Source of the DNA: Pseudophaeobacter leonis
GTDB taxonomy: Bacteria; Pseudomonadota; Alphaproteobacteria; Rhodobacterales; Rhodobacteraceae
Direction of reading: 5' to 3'
DNA: 64,000 nucleotides
Assembly (NCBI RefSeq): GCF_002087335.1
Contig: NZ_MWVJ01000001.1
Coordinates: 62,001-126,000 of the forward strand
Positions 36,997 through 47,831 of this stretch are shown piece after piece. Position numbers and translations under genes: made by a program. How positions within the stretch are numbered: the stretch's first letter is position 1; the number at the start of each line of letters is the position of its first letter. The notes below the pieces were generated by a model. That model saw only the letters and a list, made by a program, of their open reading frames with translations, did not search any database and was not told the DNA's origin.

Positions 36997-37503
36997 ATGA
37001 CACAGGACATGCGCCCTAAACAGCACCGCAAATTCATCGCCCTGATTCTGGCAGCCTCATTGGCCATCACAGGGGTCTCGGCGGTGCCGGCTCAGGCGGG
37101 GAGTGATGCGGGCAAAATATTCGCCGGACTGGCCGTTCTGGGCATTCTTGGAGCGGCTCTGCACGATCACAACACCCGTGATCATGGTGCAACCGTAACG
37201 GCTCCGCAGCCTCCGCACGGCGGGTACAGTCCTCCTCACTCACACCGCCCGCATCACCCGACCCCAAAGCCGCTGCCGCCGCGTTTTGGCCGCTATGACC
37301 TGCCTGCGAAATGCGTCAGGACCTTCCCGCGCTATAGCCTTAGCCACAATCTGGTGGGGGCAAACTGTCTGGAACGGAATGCCCAGCAGCTGAACAGGTT
37401 GCCACAGGCCTGCCGGGTGAGTTTTTGGACCGGTCGAAAAAATCGCGTGGCCTATAAGCCGCAATGCCTCAACCAGCATGGCTATCGCCTGGTGAACCGG
37501 TAA
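36997..37503 (+). CDS. Secreted histidine-rich protein, unknown function
   Basis: 168 residues: signal peptide (about 1-34, 'VPAQA|GSD'), a short hydrophobic glycine/alanine stretch, a low-complexity His/Pro linker (about 55-95; 'PPHSHRPHHPTPKPLPP'), and a compact C-terminal part with four cysteines ('AKCVRTF', 'GANCLERN', 'QACRVSF', 'PQCLNQH') suggesting two disulfides. I do not recognise the family. The His-rich linker could bind metal ions. ATG at 36997 is chosen because the basic n-region and hydrophobic core follow it. A UUCG-loop terminator follows. Confidence 0.68.
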   Translation: MTQDMRPKQHRKFIALILAASLAITGVSAVPAQAGSDAGKIFAGLAVLGILGAALHDHNTRDHGATVTAPQPPHGGYSPPHSHRPHHPTPKPLPPRFGRYDLPAKCVRTFPRYSLSHNLVGANCLERNAQQLNRLPQACRVSFWTGRKNRVAYKPQCLNQHGYRLVNR

Positions 37504-37551
37504 GGCACCCGCCGAAACGTGGCTGATGTGCAACAATTTTGGCAGAGTTTA

Positions 37552-37576
37552 AGGGGGCTTCGGCCCCCTACTTTTG
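37552..37576 (+). terminator. Rho-independent terminator with UUCG loop
   Basis: AGGGGGC-TTCG-GCCCCCT followed by ACTTTT, 48 bp after the stop of the His-rich gene. Confidence 0.88.
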
Positions 37577-37642
37577 GGACGCTTGCACGAAAAAATCAGG
37601 CCGGGCTTGCAAAACCTGCCGGGTTTGGTTTTGACAGGTGCT

Positions 37643-38260
37643 ATGGAACATCCTGATGACAGCCTAGAAAACGCTGCCCGTGCCAAGGGCTTTTTGCGGA
37701 TCGCCGGAGTAGACGAGGTGGGCCGCGGTCCTCTTGCCGGACCGGTCACGGCTGCGGCCGTTGTGCTCGATATGACGAGGCTGCCGCCGGGGCTGAATGA
37801 TTCCAAAAAGCTGAGCGCAAAGAAACGTGCAGCCCTGGCCGAGGCGATCTGGGCCAGTGCCGAGGTCTCAGTCGCCGAAGCCAGCGTCGAAGAGATTGAT
37901 TCCATTAATATTCTTCGGGCGTCGCATCTGGCAATGGAGCGCGCTGTGGCCGCATTGGACCCCGCCCCGGACTACCTGCTGATCGACGGCAATCTGATCC
38001 CCCGAGATCTCACCATTCAGGCCGAAGCAGTGGTCAAGGGCGACGGCAAATCAGTGTCGATTGCAGCCGCCTCAATCGTGGCAAAAGAAGCACGCGACAG
38101 CCTCATGGTGGATTTGGCGCAACAGTTTCCCGGATATGGCTGGGAGAGAAACGCAGGATATCACTCAAAGCAACACCCTGACGCCCTGGTCGAATTGGGG
38201 GTGACACCACATCATCGGCGTTCTTTCAAACCGGTACACAAGATATTGTATCAAGAGTGA
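37643..38260 (+). CDS. rnhB: Ribonuclease HII
   Basis: 205 residues. Catalytic region 'AGVDEVGRGPLAGPV' (Asp and Glu of motif 1), 'LNDSKKLSAKKR', 'DYLLIDGN' and 'SIAAASIVAKEARDSLM' are all RnhB hallmarks. Removes ribonucleotides misincorporated in DNA and RNA of RNA-DNA hybrids. Start at 37643 (MEHPDDSLENAARAKG) fits homologues; an upstream in-frame start at 37574 lies inside the terminator region of the previous gene. Adjacent to ccrM, as is usual in Rhodobacterales. Confidence 0.95.
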   Translation: MEHPDDSLENAARAKGFLRIAGVDEVGRGPLAGPVTAAAVVLDMTRLPPGLNDSKKLSAKKRAALAEAIWASAEVSVAEASVEEIDSINILRASHLAMERAVAALDPAPDYLLIDGNLIPRDLTIQAEAVVKGDGKSVSIAAASIVAKEARDSLMVDLAQQFPGYGWERNAGYHSKQHPDALVELGVTPHHRRSFKPVHKILYQE

Positions 38261-38275
38261 ACCGCAGTCCCCTGA

Positions 38276-39474
<1,199 letters not shown>

Positions 39475-39515
39475 GCCTGCTTCCCCTTTTCAAATTACGA
39501 CCAGAGTTAACCGAC

Positions 39516-39541
39516 GGCACCTGTCCTTTGTCACAGGTGCC
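39516..39541. repeat. Perfect hairpin after ccrM
   Basis: GGCACCTGT, 8-nt loop, ACAGGTGCC. Immediately precedes the T-tailed terminator at 39549, giving two tandem stem-loops after ccrM. Confidence 0.7.
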
Positions 39542-39548
39542 GCACCTT

Positions 39549-39574
39549 GCCCCGCCTTTTGGCGGGGCTTTTTT
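39549..39574 (+). terminator. Rho-independent terminator after ccrM
   Basis: GCCCCGCC-TTTT-GGCGGGGC followed by TTTTTT. Confidence 0.93.
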
Positions 39575-39649
39575 CATGCCGCAGCCAGGCTGGGGGATGT
39601 ATGCTGGCACAAGAATGACTATCTTGGGCGCAGCAAAAGGGACCGCCTG

Positions 39650-41036
39650 ATGACTGATACCTCTTTGATTTCGCCCAAGCCCGGTGTGATTGACATGACG
39701 CGGGCGACGGAGATCGAAGACACTCCTGAGACGCAATATGTCGTGGCGGCCTTGAAAAACCACAAGCGTGAAGGGCTGGAGCTGGCCGTCAGAGCGCGCT
39801 GGGTCGCCATGACGATCTTTGCGATCTTTGTTGTCTCGATACACCCAAAATTCGAAGTCATCTATCACGTTGGCATTATGGCGCTGCTCTGTTTGAATGG
39901 CTGGTTCATCCAGCGTGTCGGGCGTGTTGGCCGGTCGCGGGTTGAACTGTTGCTGATCTTTATTGACTTGTTGCTCATGACTGTCGGCATGGTCGGGCCG
40001 AACCCATTGAGCGTCGATGCTATGCCGCTGGCGATGCAATATCGGTTCGACAACTTCCTCTACTTCTTTGTGATCCTGGCCGTGGGGACCATGGCCTATT
40101 CCTGGCGCACGGTGATTGCCATTGGGGTCTGGACCTTTGTGATGTGGATGGCGGCGCTGGGCCTCGCCTGGTGGCTCACTCCGCCGACCCCTGGTCTCAG
40201 CGAGGCGGAGTGCGGCCTTTGGCGCCGATTCGGATCTGATTAAATTCCTCGATCCCAACAGCTTTATGCTGCAGTTGCGGATACAGGAGGTCATTGTCTT
40301 TCTCATCGTGGCGATCACTCTGGCGATATCGGCGCGCCGTGCCAATACATTGCTGTTGACGAACGCCGGGCTTGAGCGCGAACGCGCCAACCTGTCACGG
40401 TATTTCTCGCCCAATGTGGTCGATCAGCTGTCGCAGAATGATGAGCCGCTGAAGCAGGTGAAAATCCAGAATGTCGCGGTGTTGTTCATTGATATTATTG
40501 GCTTTACAAGACTGGCGGCCGGGCGGGATCCACATGAGGTGATTGCCCTGTTGCGCGGTTTTCACGGGCGCATGGAGCGCGAGGTTTTCCGCCATAGCGG
40601 CACACTGGACAAATACCTGGGCGACGGTTTGATGGCGACCTTTGGCACCCCCTCTGCCGGAGATCGCGATGCCAGCAATGCGCTGGAATGTGCATTGGCA
40701 ATGCAAGAGGTCCTGACTGTCTGGAACCGCGAGAGGCGCCGTCTGGGCGAGCCCGAGATCCAGGCGGGCATCGGGATCCACTATGGTGAAACCCTGCTGG
40801 GTGATATTGGCGCCAACCGGTTAGAGTATGCGGTGATCGGCACTGCGGTGAACGTCGCGGCCCGGCTGGAAGAGATGACCCGGCGGCTGCAGACCCCCAT
40901 TGTGATGAGCGATGATTTGCGGCTGCAGAGCCTGCAGGAATTGCCAGGAAGCGATCTGGCCCGCGGGTTTGACTGCCATCCGGATCAGGACGTGCGCGGC
41001 CTGGATGAGCCAATGAAAGTCTGGGCCAAACGCTGA
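39650..41036 (+). pseudogene. Membrane class III adenylate/guanylate cyclase, frameshifted
   Basis: About 462 codons with an extra base near 40211. N-terminal half: about six hydrophobic helices in pairs ('WVAMTIFAIFVVSI', 'LLLIFIDLLLMTVGMVG', 'FLYFFVILAVGTMAYS', 'VIAIGVWTFVMWMAALGLAWWL', and 'VIVFLIVAITLAIS' after the shift). C-terminal catalytic domain: 'VLFIDIIGFTRLAAG' and 'KYLGDGLMATFG' (metal aspartates), 'HYGETLLGDIGANRLEYAVIG' and 'AVNVAARLEEM'. 'SRYFSPNVVDQL' precedes it, the usual linker. Makes a cyclic nucleotide, probably cAMP, at the inner membrane. Convergent with alkB. Confidence 0.85.
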
Positions 41037-41097
41037 TGCTCTTGCTGCAAAAGGCGGCGACAGTGTTCCATTTTTCCAGGCTGCGGCCTGCTGTTTG

Positions 41098-42237
41098 CTA
41101 GGCGCGCGGCATCGGCGTTTTTGCCTTGTTGTAGGCGCTCCAGTCCGTGATCTCGGGGTAATACATCTGCCGCCACCGCCGCACACGCGGGTTCATCATC
41201 CGGCGCCACAGCGGCGGCAACATCGCGGCCATTGTCATCACCGGATAGCCATAGGGCAGCTGCGGCGCATCCGAAGGCGTATGGTTTTGCAGCAGCGGAA
41301 AGCGCCGGTCGGGGCGATAATGATGATCCGAGTGGCGTTGCAGATTGATCAACAACCAGTTTGAGGCCTTGTGGGCGGCATTCCAGGAATGATGCGGGCG
41401 CACATGCTCGTATTTCCCTTCACCCAGATGTTTGCGGGTCAGCCCGTAGTGCTCGACATAGTTCACCAGTTCCAGCTGCCAGATGGCAACACCCGCCTGC
41501 ACCAGAAACAGCACCAGACCCGTGAGACCGCCTAATGCGATGGCCAGCAGCAGCATCACCGCCTGCAGCGCCCAGTAGCGAAAGAACGGGTTCTTGCGGC
41601 TGGTCCAGGGCAGTTTCTTTTTCGCCAGCTTTTCACGCTCGGCGCGAAAGGCGGACTGCCAGCATTGCCGCAATACACGGGGGTAGTAGCGGTGAAAGCC
41701 CTCGTTGTAGCGCGCTGTGACCGGATCGCGCGGGGCGCCAACATAGCGGTGGTGCACCAGCAGATGCTCCGAGCGGAAATGCGAATAGAGCACCATGGCC
41801 AGCAGCAGATCCGCCAGATTACGCTCCAGCCGGTTGCGCTGGTGCATCAGTTCATGACTGTAGTTGATGCCAATGGTGCCGGTCACCACGCCCACGCCAA
41901 AAAAGACGCCGAACTTTTCCAGCCTGGACAAATGGCTGCCGTCACTGACGTAGTAAATCACACCAAAGAGGCTGATGAACTGCAGCGGCACCCAGGCCGT
42001 AGTCAGCCTGCGATACCAGTCGAGATCCTCTTCCGGGGTCATGGGGTCGGCATTCTCAAGGTTCAGCCCCAGCACGCCGTCAAGGGCGGCAAAAAGATAC
42101 CAGGTCACCAGCGGCGGCAACAGGAGGACCCAGCCTCCGAACAGCGCGGCACTCCAGATCAGCGGCAACAGCAGAAAGGAGATCCAGAAGGGCAGGGCGG
42201 ATTGCCAGCGTGGAAGAATGTCAGCGGCGATCATCAA
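41098..42237 (-). CDS. alkB: Alkane 1-monooxygenase (AlkB family)
   Basis: Integral membrane di-iron hydroxylase of 379 residues. The histidine boxes are 'YSHELMHQ', 'SEHLLVHHRYVG' and 'LQRHSDHHYRPDRRFPLLQ', and 'NYVEHYGLTRK' is the AlkB-type HYG signature. About six hydrophobic helices. It hydroxylates the terminal carbon of medium-chain alkanes using O2 and rubredoxin; no rubredoxin or reductase is adjacent. Some family members act on other chains, so substrate range is inferred. No regulator is next to it. Confidence 0.9.
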   Translation of the reverse strand: MMIAADILPRWQSALPFWISFLLLPLIWSAALFGGWVLLLPPLVTWYLFAALDGVLGLNLENADPMTPEEDLDWYRRLTTAWVPLQFISLFGVIYYVSDGSHLSRLEKFGVFFGVGVVTGTIGINYSHELMHQRNRLERNLADLLLAMVLYSHFRSEHLLVHHRYVGAPRDPVTARYNEGFHRYYPRVLRQCWQSAFRAEREKLAKKKLPWTSRKNPFFRYWALQAVMLLLAIALGGLTGLVLFLVQAGVAIWQLELVNYVEHYGLTRKHLGEGKYEHVRPHHSWNAAHKASNWLLINLQRHSDHHYRPDRRFPLLQNHTPSDAPQLPYGYPVMTMAAMLPPLWRRMMNPRVRRWRQMYYPEITDWSAYNKAKTPMPRA

Positions 42238-42354
42238 TCAGTCTCCAAAACCAATGACCTGGATCAGGCCAGATGAGATATGGCAGAGACTAGGCTGGTT
42301 TGTCCCGAAACCCAAGGGGCCGAAGTGGCGACCAAATGTGGCAGCCCGCGCCGA

Positions 42355-43455
42355 TCAGCCCTGGGCTGGATTAAAGTCAGAGCCGGACCAGAGGTCAAAG
42401 GCTTTGCGCATCACGGTTGGCAGCTCGCTGGGCTGGAACACATGACGCGACAGCACCTCCTGCCCGGGAGTGATGTTAAACCCCTCGGGCAATTGCGCCA
42501 CTTTCACCTGCAGGATGAGATGGAAATGGGTGAAGGTATGGCGCACTTCACCGCCCAGATCCTGCCAGTCGGCCTCAAAGGGCGCGCGCTCTTCCGGTGC
42601 CTCGTTCCAGTCGGATCCGGGCCAGCCCAGCATACCGCCCAAAAGCCCCTTGTCCGGGCGGCGCTCGAGCAGCCAGCAGCCCTCGCTGCTGCGGGCAAGA
42701 TAGGCCGCCCCCAGTCGGGTGGGTTTGGGCTGTTTTGGCGTCTTTTTTGGCAGCTCAGCGGCGGTGCCCGCCAGCCGCGCCTGACAGGGCGCGCGCCAGG
42801 GGCAGATGCCAAAGGCCGGGTTTTTGGGAGAGCAGATGGTGGCGCCCAGATCCATCACCGCCTGGGCATAGTCGCCGGGTCGTGCCACTGGGGTGAGCGT
42901 TGCTGCGTGCTGTTTCAGCACCGGTTTCACCCCGGGCAAGGGGGCATGAATGTTGTGCAGTCGCGCCATCACCCGCTCCACATTACCGTCGAGCACGGTT
43001 TCCGGCAGATCAAAGGCAATCGAGGCTACGGCGGCAGCCGTATAGGGGCCCACCCCGGGCAGTTTCAGCAGGGCGTCATAGCTGTCTGGGAACTGGCCAT
43101 CCAGATCAGTGGCAACCACACGGGCACATTTCAGCAGATTGCGCGCCCGGGCATAGTAGCCAAGGCCGGCCCATTCCCCCATGACCTGCGCATCCTCGGC
43201 GGCGGCCAGATCCTGAACGCTGGGCCAGCGCCGGGTAAACCGCTGGAAATACTCGGTCACGGCGGCCACGGTTGTTTGCTGCAGCATCACTTCGCTGAGC
43301 CAGATGCGATAGGGATCGGGTCTTGCGCCGCGGGCACGATCCGCAGGTGAGGTGCGCCAGGGCATGGCGCGGGCATTGCGATCATACCAGGCCAGCAGCT
43401 CTGGGGCCAAATGCTCGGGCGCCAAATGATCCGGGGATCTGTCTAAATCACGCAT
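42355..43455 (-). CDS. mutY: A/G-specific adenine glycosylase
   Basis: 366 residues. Helix-hairpin-helix 'LPGVGPYTAAAVASIAFD', catalytic Asp in 'QAVMDLGATIC', iron-sulfur loop after it, and a C-terminal NUDIX-like domain ('LGGMLGWPGSDW', 'FTHFHLILQV') that recognises 8-oxoguanine. The cluster loop reads C-SPKNPAFGI-C-PWRAP-C with Phe at 42811-42813 where MutY has the second of four cysteines, which would leave the cluster incomplete unless this is a miscall. Removes A opposite 8-oxoG. Divergent from the DUF721 gene, as usual in this order. Confidence 0.93.
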   Translation of the reverse strand: MRDLDRSPDHLAPEHLAPELLAWYDRNARAMPWRTSPADRARGARPDPYRIWLSEVMLQQTTVAAVTEYFQRFTRRWPSVQDLAAAEDAQVMGEWAGLGYYARARNLLKCARVVATDLDGQFPDSYDALLKLPGVGPYTAAAVASIAFDLPETVLDGNVERVMARLHNIHAPLPGVKPVLKQHAATLTPVARPGDYAQAVMDLGATICSPKNPAFGICPWRAPCQARLAGTAAELPKKTPKQPKPTRLGAAYLARSSEGCWLLERRPDKGLLGGMLGWPGSDWNEAPEERAPFEADWQDLGGEVRHTFTHFHLILQVKVAQLPEGFNITPGQEVLSRHVFQPSELPTVMRKAFDLWSGSDFNPAQG

Positions 43456-43541
43456 TCTTTACCCCTTTGACGTGGTGGTTTTGCTGGCCTCTGTAAGAGG
43501 ACCCTTTACAATAGGGTGATCAGTCAAGCAAAACCAGAATA

Positions 43542-44069
43542 ATGGCATTTAGGCGCAGCAGCACACGCGGGTTCGCACGAACCTCCCGGCTCCTCAACGA
43601 GCAGATCCGTAAAGCGGGCGAAAGCCGTGGCTTTGCGGTCTCGCGTCTGCTCACCCATTGGGAAGAGATCGCCGGCAGCGATATTGCCGCCATCGCTCGG
43701 CCGGTCAAGGTCGGCTATGGCCGCAGCGCCTTTGGCGCCACCCTTACAGTGCTGACCAATGGCGCCAACGCGCCAATATTGGAGATGCAAAAAGAGCGGC
43801 TGCGCGAAAAGGTGAATGCCGTTTATGGCTATAACGCCATTTCCAAGGTTTGGATCACCCAGACGGCACCCATTGGTTTCTCTGATGGCCAGGTAGAGTT
43901 CAAACATGCCCCCAAGGTGCAAAAGCTGGCGCAGGCGGATCCCCAGGATCAGGCCGAGGCAGCAAAGGCGGCCAAGGGGGTTGAAAACGAAGATCTGCGC
44001 GCCGCGCTTGAGCGGTTGGGGCGCAATGTGCTGACAAAACAAAAAACTCAACGAAAGGGGTATGAATGA
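43542..44069 (+). CDS. DUF721 (DciA-like) protein
   Basis: 175 residues. The DUF721 core spans about 15-115 ('LLTHWEEIAGSDIAAIARPV', 'LTVLTNGANAPILEMQKERL', 'VYGYNAISKVWITQT'). DciA-type members load the replicative helicase in bacteria without DnaC, so a replication role is plausible. The tail (about 120-175) is acidic and helical. Its stop overlaps the DsbA-like start by 4 bp. Standard Rhodobacterales order mutY-DUF721-dsbA. Confidence 0.86.
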   Translation: MAFRRSSTRGFARTSRLLNEQIRKAGESRGFAVSRLLTHWEEIAGSDIAAIARPVKVGYGRSAFGATLTVLTNGANAPILEMQKERLREKVNAVYGYNAISKVWITQTAPIGFSDGQVEFKHAPKVQKLAQADPQDQAEAAKAAKGVENEDLRAALERLGRNVLTKQKTQRKGYE

Positions 44070-44737
44070 CCCGTCTCATGTCTGGTGTTTTTGCTGCGGT
44101 GGCGCTTGCTGCCGGAGCCTATGCGGTAACAGGGTACAACAGCCAAACCCGGCTGCCCGAAAATCCTCTGATTGGTGCCGCCTCTGCACAAGAAGCCGAG
44201 ATCGATACCTCGACCATCACCGAAATGGTCCTTGGCGCCGAAGATGCGCCGGTGACCATGATCGAATATGCCTCTTATACCTGCACGCATTGCGCCAATT
44301 TTCACACCGGCGTCTTTAAGCAGCTGAAAGAAGAGTATATCGACACCGGCAAGATGAAACTCATCTACCGCGAAGTCTATTTTGACCGCTATGGTCTCTG
44401 GGCGTCGATGATCGCGCGCTGTGGTGGCCCCGAGAAATTCTTTGGCATCAGCGATCTGATCTACAAGGGCCAGTCTGACTGGACCCGTGCCGGTGGCGCC
44501 TCCGAGATCATTGACGCGCTGCGCAAGATCGGCGGCCTGGCGGGACTTGAAAAAGAGACGCTTGAGGCCTGCCTGCAGGACGGCACCAAGGCCCAGACGC
44601 TGGCGGCCTGGTATCAGGAAAACGCCACCGCAGACGGTATCCAGTCGACGCCCTCTTTCCTGCTGAACGGCACCAAGATCGAGAATCAGTCCTACGAGAA
44701 ATTCAAGGCGCTGATTGATGCCGAGCTCGACAGCTAA
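44066..44737 (+). CDS. DsbA-family thiol:disulfide oxidoreductase
   Basis: 223 residues with an N-terminal export signal (about 1-22) and a DsbA-like thioredoxin fold; active site 'CTHC' in 'YASYTCTHCANFH' near residue 72. 'TPSFLLNGTKIE' is the cis-proline loop. Acts in the periplasm on disulfides. Co-translated with DUF721 (4-bp overlap). In other roseobacters the next gene is often smc; here a terminator and convergent lpxK follow, so the local order differs. Confidence 0.9.
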   Translation: MTRLMSGVFAAVALAAGAYAVTGYNSQTRLPENPLIGAASAQEAEIDTSTITEMVLGAEDAPVTMIEYASYTCTHCANFHTGVFKQLKEEYIDTGKMKLIYREVYFDRYGLWASMIARCGGPEKFFGISDLIYKGQSDWTRAGGASEIIDALRKIGGLAGLEKETLEACLQDGTKAQTLAAWYQENATADGIQSTPSFLLNGTKIENQSYEKFKALIDAELDS

Positions 44738-44773
44738 CAGGCATTAGCCTGAAGAGAGCTGACCAGACCAGTC

Positions 44774-44800
44774 AAAGCCCGAGGGAGACCTCGGGCTTTT
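44774..44800. terminator. Bidirectional Rho-independent terminator
   Basis: AAAGCCCGAGG-GAGA-CCTCGGGCTTT with A-run on one side and T-run on the other, between the convergent DsbA-like gene and lpxK. Confidence 0.93.
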
Positions 44801-44832
44801 GTCGTTCAGGCTACGTGCTATGAGGGCTGCCC

Positions 44833-45837
44833 CTAGGGTGGCGGCGGCGCAATCTCCCTGAGACGCGCCATCAGGCTCTCGGCCTGAGCTATCTGCAAAC
44901 GCACCGGCAGGGTGATCACCTTGTTGCGAAAACTGTCGGGCAGGCGCACGGCGTCTTTCTCGGTGGTAACCAGCTGCGCGCTCTGCAGCCGCGCTTCGGC
45001 CTCAAGCCTGTTCATCAGAGCCGTAGACAGCGGCTGGTGATCCTCCAGCGCCTCGGCCCGGATGATCCGGGCTCCAAGGTCGCGCAGGGTGTTGAAAAAC
45101 TTTTGCGGATGGCCAATGCCGGCAAAAGCCAGAACTGGCGTGTCCTGCCAGGGCATACCTGTCTGCAATGGCTCCAGTGCGGCCTGCACATGCGGCAGCC
45201 CCAGCAGTTTATCCTGCCACAGCTGCGAAAACGCGTCCTGGGCGCGCGAGTTGCCAATCGAGAGCACCACATCCGCCCGCAACAGGCCGCGCGGCACAGA
45301 TTCGCGCAGGGGTCCTGCAGGCAGGCAGCGACCATTGCCAAAGCCCCGCGCGGCGTCCACCACCACCAGCGACAGATCCTTGATCACGCTGGGGTTCTGA
45401 AACCCGTCGTCCAGCACAATGACGGTCGCTCCCGCCGTCTCAGCGGCCCTGCAGCCTGCCGCCCGGTCGCGCGAGACCCAGACCTCGCCAAAGGCTGCCA
45501 GCAACAAGGGCTCATCGCCGCAGTCGCGGGCGCGGTGTTTGCCGGGGTCAACGGCCACCGGCCCCGTCAGCGCGCCGCCATAGCCGCGGCTGACCACATG
45601 TGGCTCGTGGCCCATGTTGCGCAGGGCCTCCAGCAGCCAGATCACGGTTGGCGTCTTGCCAGTCCCGCCGGCATTCAGGTTGCCAACGCAGATCACCGGC
45701 ACCTGCGCACGGTAGCCCTGGGTGTCGCGCAGCCTTTTGGCGGTGACCGCTGCATAGAGCCAGCCCAGCGGCGCCAGCAGGCTGGCGCGCAGATCAAAGG
45801 CCTGTGGGGGTTTGTTCCAAAACTCAGGGGGACGCAT
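44833..45837 (-). CDS. lpxK: Tetraacyldisaccharide 4'-kinase
   Basis: 334 residues. N-terminal membrane-associated helix region (MRPPEFW...), Walker A '[13 protein letters not shown]' and Walker-B-like '[12 protein letters not shown]', which are diagnostic for LpxK. It phosphorylates the 4' position of the lipid A disaccharide precursor. Start at 45837 overlaps the waaA stop by 14 bp; a longer frame would extend further into waaA. Part of the minus-strand envelope run pmbA-cysQ-waaA-lpxK. Confidence 0.95.
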   Translation of the reverse strand: MRPPEFWNKPPQAFDLRASLLAPLGWLYAAVTAKRLRDTQGYRAQVPVICVGNLNAGGTGKTPTVIWLLEALRNMGHEPHVVSRGYGGALTGPVAVDPGKHRARDCGDEPLLLAAFGEVWVSRDRAAGCRAAETAGATVIVLDDGFQNPSVIKDLSLVVVDAARGFGNGRCLPAGPLRESVPRGLLRADVVLSIGNSRAQDAFSQLWQDKLLGLPHVQAALEPLQTGMPWQDTPVLAFAGIGHPQKFFNTLRDLGARIIRAEALEDHQPLSTALMNRLEAEARLQSAQLVTTEKDAVRLPDSFRNKVITLPVRLQIAQAESLMARLREIAPPPP

Positions 45838-46996
45838 TTTTTTCCTCGCGCAGGTCCAGCATATCCTGAATCCTGTCAATCAATTGGTCGGTCATCACTG
45901 CGCCCTCGGTCACCGCCGCCCAGCCCGCCAGCGCCATTTCTGCGGCCAGATCCGGAGCCGAGAGGTGAATAACCATCTCTGCCAGCTCCTGAGCGCTGTT
46001 CACTTGCTCTGTTGCCTGCACCTGCGACAGCTGGTCGTAGATCTGCTGATGGGTGCCATTGCCCGGCCCATGCAACACAACCGAGCCCAGCGCCAGCGCA
46101 TCCAGCGGGCTTTGGCCCGGCATCTCGGGGAGCAGGCTGGAGGCCAGCAGGGTGATCGGCGCCAGCCGATACCACAGGCCAAGATTGTCGCTGTCTGTGA
46201 TCAGAACCTGGGTATAATCATTCGGCTCTTCACCCGCCTCGCGATCGGCACATTGCAGACCCCGCGTGTGCAACAGGCTACGGGTTCGGTCGCGACAATC
46301 CGGGCTGTCCAGCGCAATCACCAGCAACAACCGGTGCAACAGCCTCAGGGCGGTGCGATGCGCATCCAGCAGGCTGGGCAGCTCTTCCAGGCGGACCCGC
46401 GCCGCCAGCCAGACCGGGCGACTGCCCAAGCTCTGTTGCAGGGCGTTCAGCTCATCGTGGTTGCAGCTGGGGGGCAGGGTAGAGATCCGCAGCGGGCCGG
46501 TCAGCTGGACGCGCTCGGGCAAAAGATCCCCCCGCAGCAACTGGCTGCGCACCGCCTTTGAGGGGGTGAGCACCGCGTCAAAGCCGCTGAACATGCGGTG
46601 ACGTTGGTCGGGGAGCCAGCGCAGCTTGCGGGCCGGTAGCTCCATTTCGCGAATATCCAGCAGCAGCGCTGAGACCCCCTGTTCCCGCATTTGCCGCAAC
46701 AGCCCCCGCCGCAACTCACCTCCGGCCCAAAGACACAGATCGGGACGCCACCGGGTCAGGAAGGCCTTGGCTTCTGCAGATTGGTCGGCAGGCAGCGGGC
46801 CAAGCGCGAAATCGCAGCCTTCAGTCGCGGGCACCTCTCCCATCCCGGCTTCCCAGGTTGCCAGCACAACCAGATCAGGACGCATGGATTTCAGCCGGTG
46901 CCAGATGTCACAAAGCGCCAGATAGCGCTGTAGTGTGGTGGCATGGATCCACAGGACTTCGCCGGGGGGGCGCATCAGAGACTGAGGCTCAGTCAT
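45824..46996 (-). CDS. waaA: 3-deoxy-D-manno-octulosonic acid transferase
   Basis: 390 residues of the KdtA/WaaA type: an N-terminal Kdo-transferase Rossmann domain ('[12 protein letters not shown]', '[14 protein letters not shown]') and a C-terminal nucleotide-sugar domain ('[14 protein letters not shown]', '[21 protein letters not shown]'). It transfers Kdo from CMP-Kdo to lipid IVA. Somewhat shorter than E. coli WaaA (about 425). Start at 46996 ([11 protein letters not shown]); the upstream sequence adds only an atypical extension. Overlaps lpxK by 14 bp and follows cysQ by 28 bp. Confidence 0.9.
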   Translation of the reverse strand: MTEPQSLMRPPGEVLWIHATTLQRYLALCDIWHRLKSMRPDLVVLATWEAGMGEVPATEGCDFALGPLPADQSAEAKAFLTRWRPDLCLWAGGELRRGLLRQMREQGVSALLLDIREMELPARKLRWLPDQRHRMFSGFDAVLTPSKAVRSQLLRGDLLPERVQLTGPLRISTLPPSCNHDELNALQQSLGSRPVWLAARVRLEELPSLLDAHRTALRLLHRLLLVIALDSPDCRDRTRSLLHTRGLQCADREAGEEPNDYTQVLITDSDNLGLWYRLAPITLLASSLLPEMPGQSPLDALALGSVVLHGPGNGTHQQIYDQLSQVQATEQVNSAQELAEMVIHLSAPDLAAEMALAGWAAVTEGAVMTDQLIDRIQDMLDLREEKNASP

Positions 46997-47024
46997 GTTG
47001 CATATGCAGGGCCATGACCGCTCA

Positions 47025-47831
47025 TCATCGCCCCGGAATGCCAGGGCCCTGTGGATCCAGCGCCTGCAGCAGGGCCAGATGTGCACCGGGGGTGGCGGCC
47101 AGGACCCCTTCCAGCAAAGGGGTGGGGTTGTTGAACCTCAAAGAGCCGCCCAAACGGTCGCTGGTGAGGCCGCCTGCCTCGCGCAGGATCAGGTCTCCGG
47201 CGGCGATATCCCACTCCCAGCTGCGGCGCAGGGGGAGCATGGCGCTGTAGCGCCCATCCGCCACCCGGGCCAGCCGGTAGGCCAGCGAAGGGCGGTATCT
47301 GACCTGAAAACCCGGGGCGGCCCCGCCCAGCCAGTGGCGGCTGTGGAGGTTTGGTTTGGCGGTAAGAACCTTTGCCTGCTCTAAGGCCATGCGCGGGGCC
47401 ACGGTGATGGGCGTGCCATTGCCAAAAGCCCCCATCCCCCTGGCGGCGGGATACATCAGTTCGCGCTGCGGCAGGAAAATCACGGCAGCGGTGATCTCTC
47501 CGCGCGTGGCCACCGCCAGCGAGTGGGCCCAGGTGGTTGAGCCCTCGGCAAAACTGCGGGTGCCATCAATGGGGTCGACGATAAAGACGCGGTCTTTGCT
47601 GAGGCGGGCCGCCGTGTCCTCGCTCTCTTCTGACAGCCAGCCATAGTCGGCGCGCGCCTGTGGCAGCATCTCTTCCAGCATGGCATTGACCGCGAGATCG
47701 GCCTCGGTGACAGGTCCCTGACCACCCGGTTTGTCCCAGCGCCGGGCAGCGGGGCCAGAGTATTTCAGGGCAATGTCACCAGCCGCCTCGGCGGCGCGGG
47801 TCAGGAGGGTGAGGTCGTCAGCTGCCGGCAA
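47025..47831 (-). CDS. cysQ: 3'(2'),5'-bisphosphate nucleotidase / inositol monophosphatase family
   Basis: 268 residues. Metal-binding signature 'DPIDGTRSFAEGS' and the second 'WEWDIAAGDLILREAGG', both diagnostic of the FIG/IMPase superfamily. In this gene order the protein is usually called CysQ and recycles PAP from sulfate assimilation, though inositol phosphates are a possible substrate. It starts inside pmbA (14-bp overlap). Confidence 0.88.
   Translation of the reverse strand: MPAADDLTLLTRAAEAAGDIALKYSGPAARRWDKPGGQGPVTEADLAVNAMLEEMLPQARADYGWLSEESEDTAARLSKDRVFIVDPIDGTRSFAEGSTTWAHSLAVATRGEITAAVIFLPQRELMYPAARGMGAFGNGTPITVAPRMALEQAKVLTAKPNLHSRHWLGGAAPGFQVRYRPSLAYRLARVADGRYSAMLPLRRSWEWDIAAGDLILREAGGLTSDRLGGSLRFNNPTPLLEGVLAATPGAHLALLQALDPQGPGIPGR

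Noticed and set aside
45037-45972. A 311-codon + strand frame opposite lpxK and waaA
   Set aside because: Antisense shadow; the opposite strand carries clear Walker and Kdo-transferase motifs.
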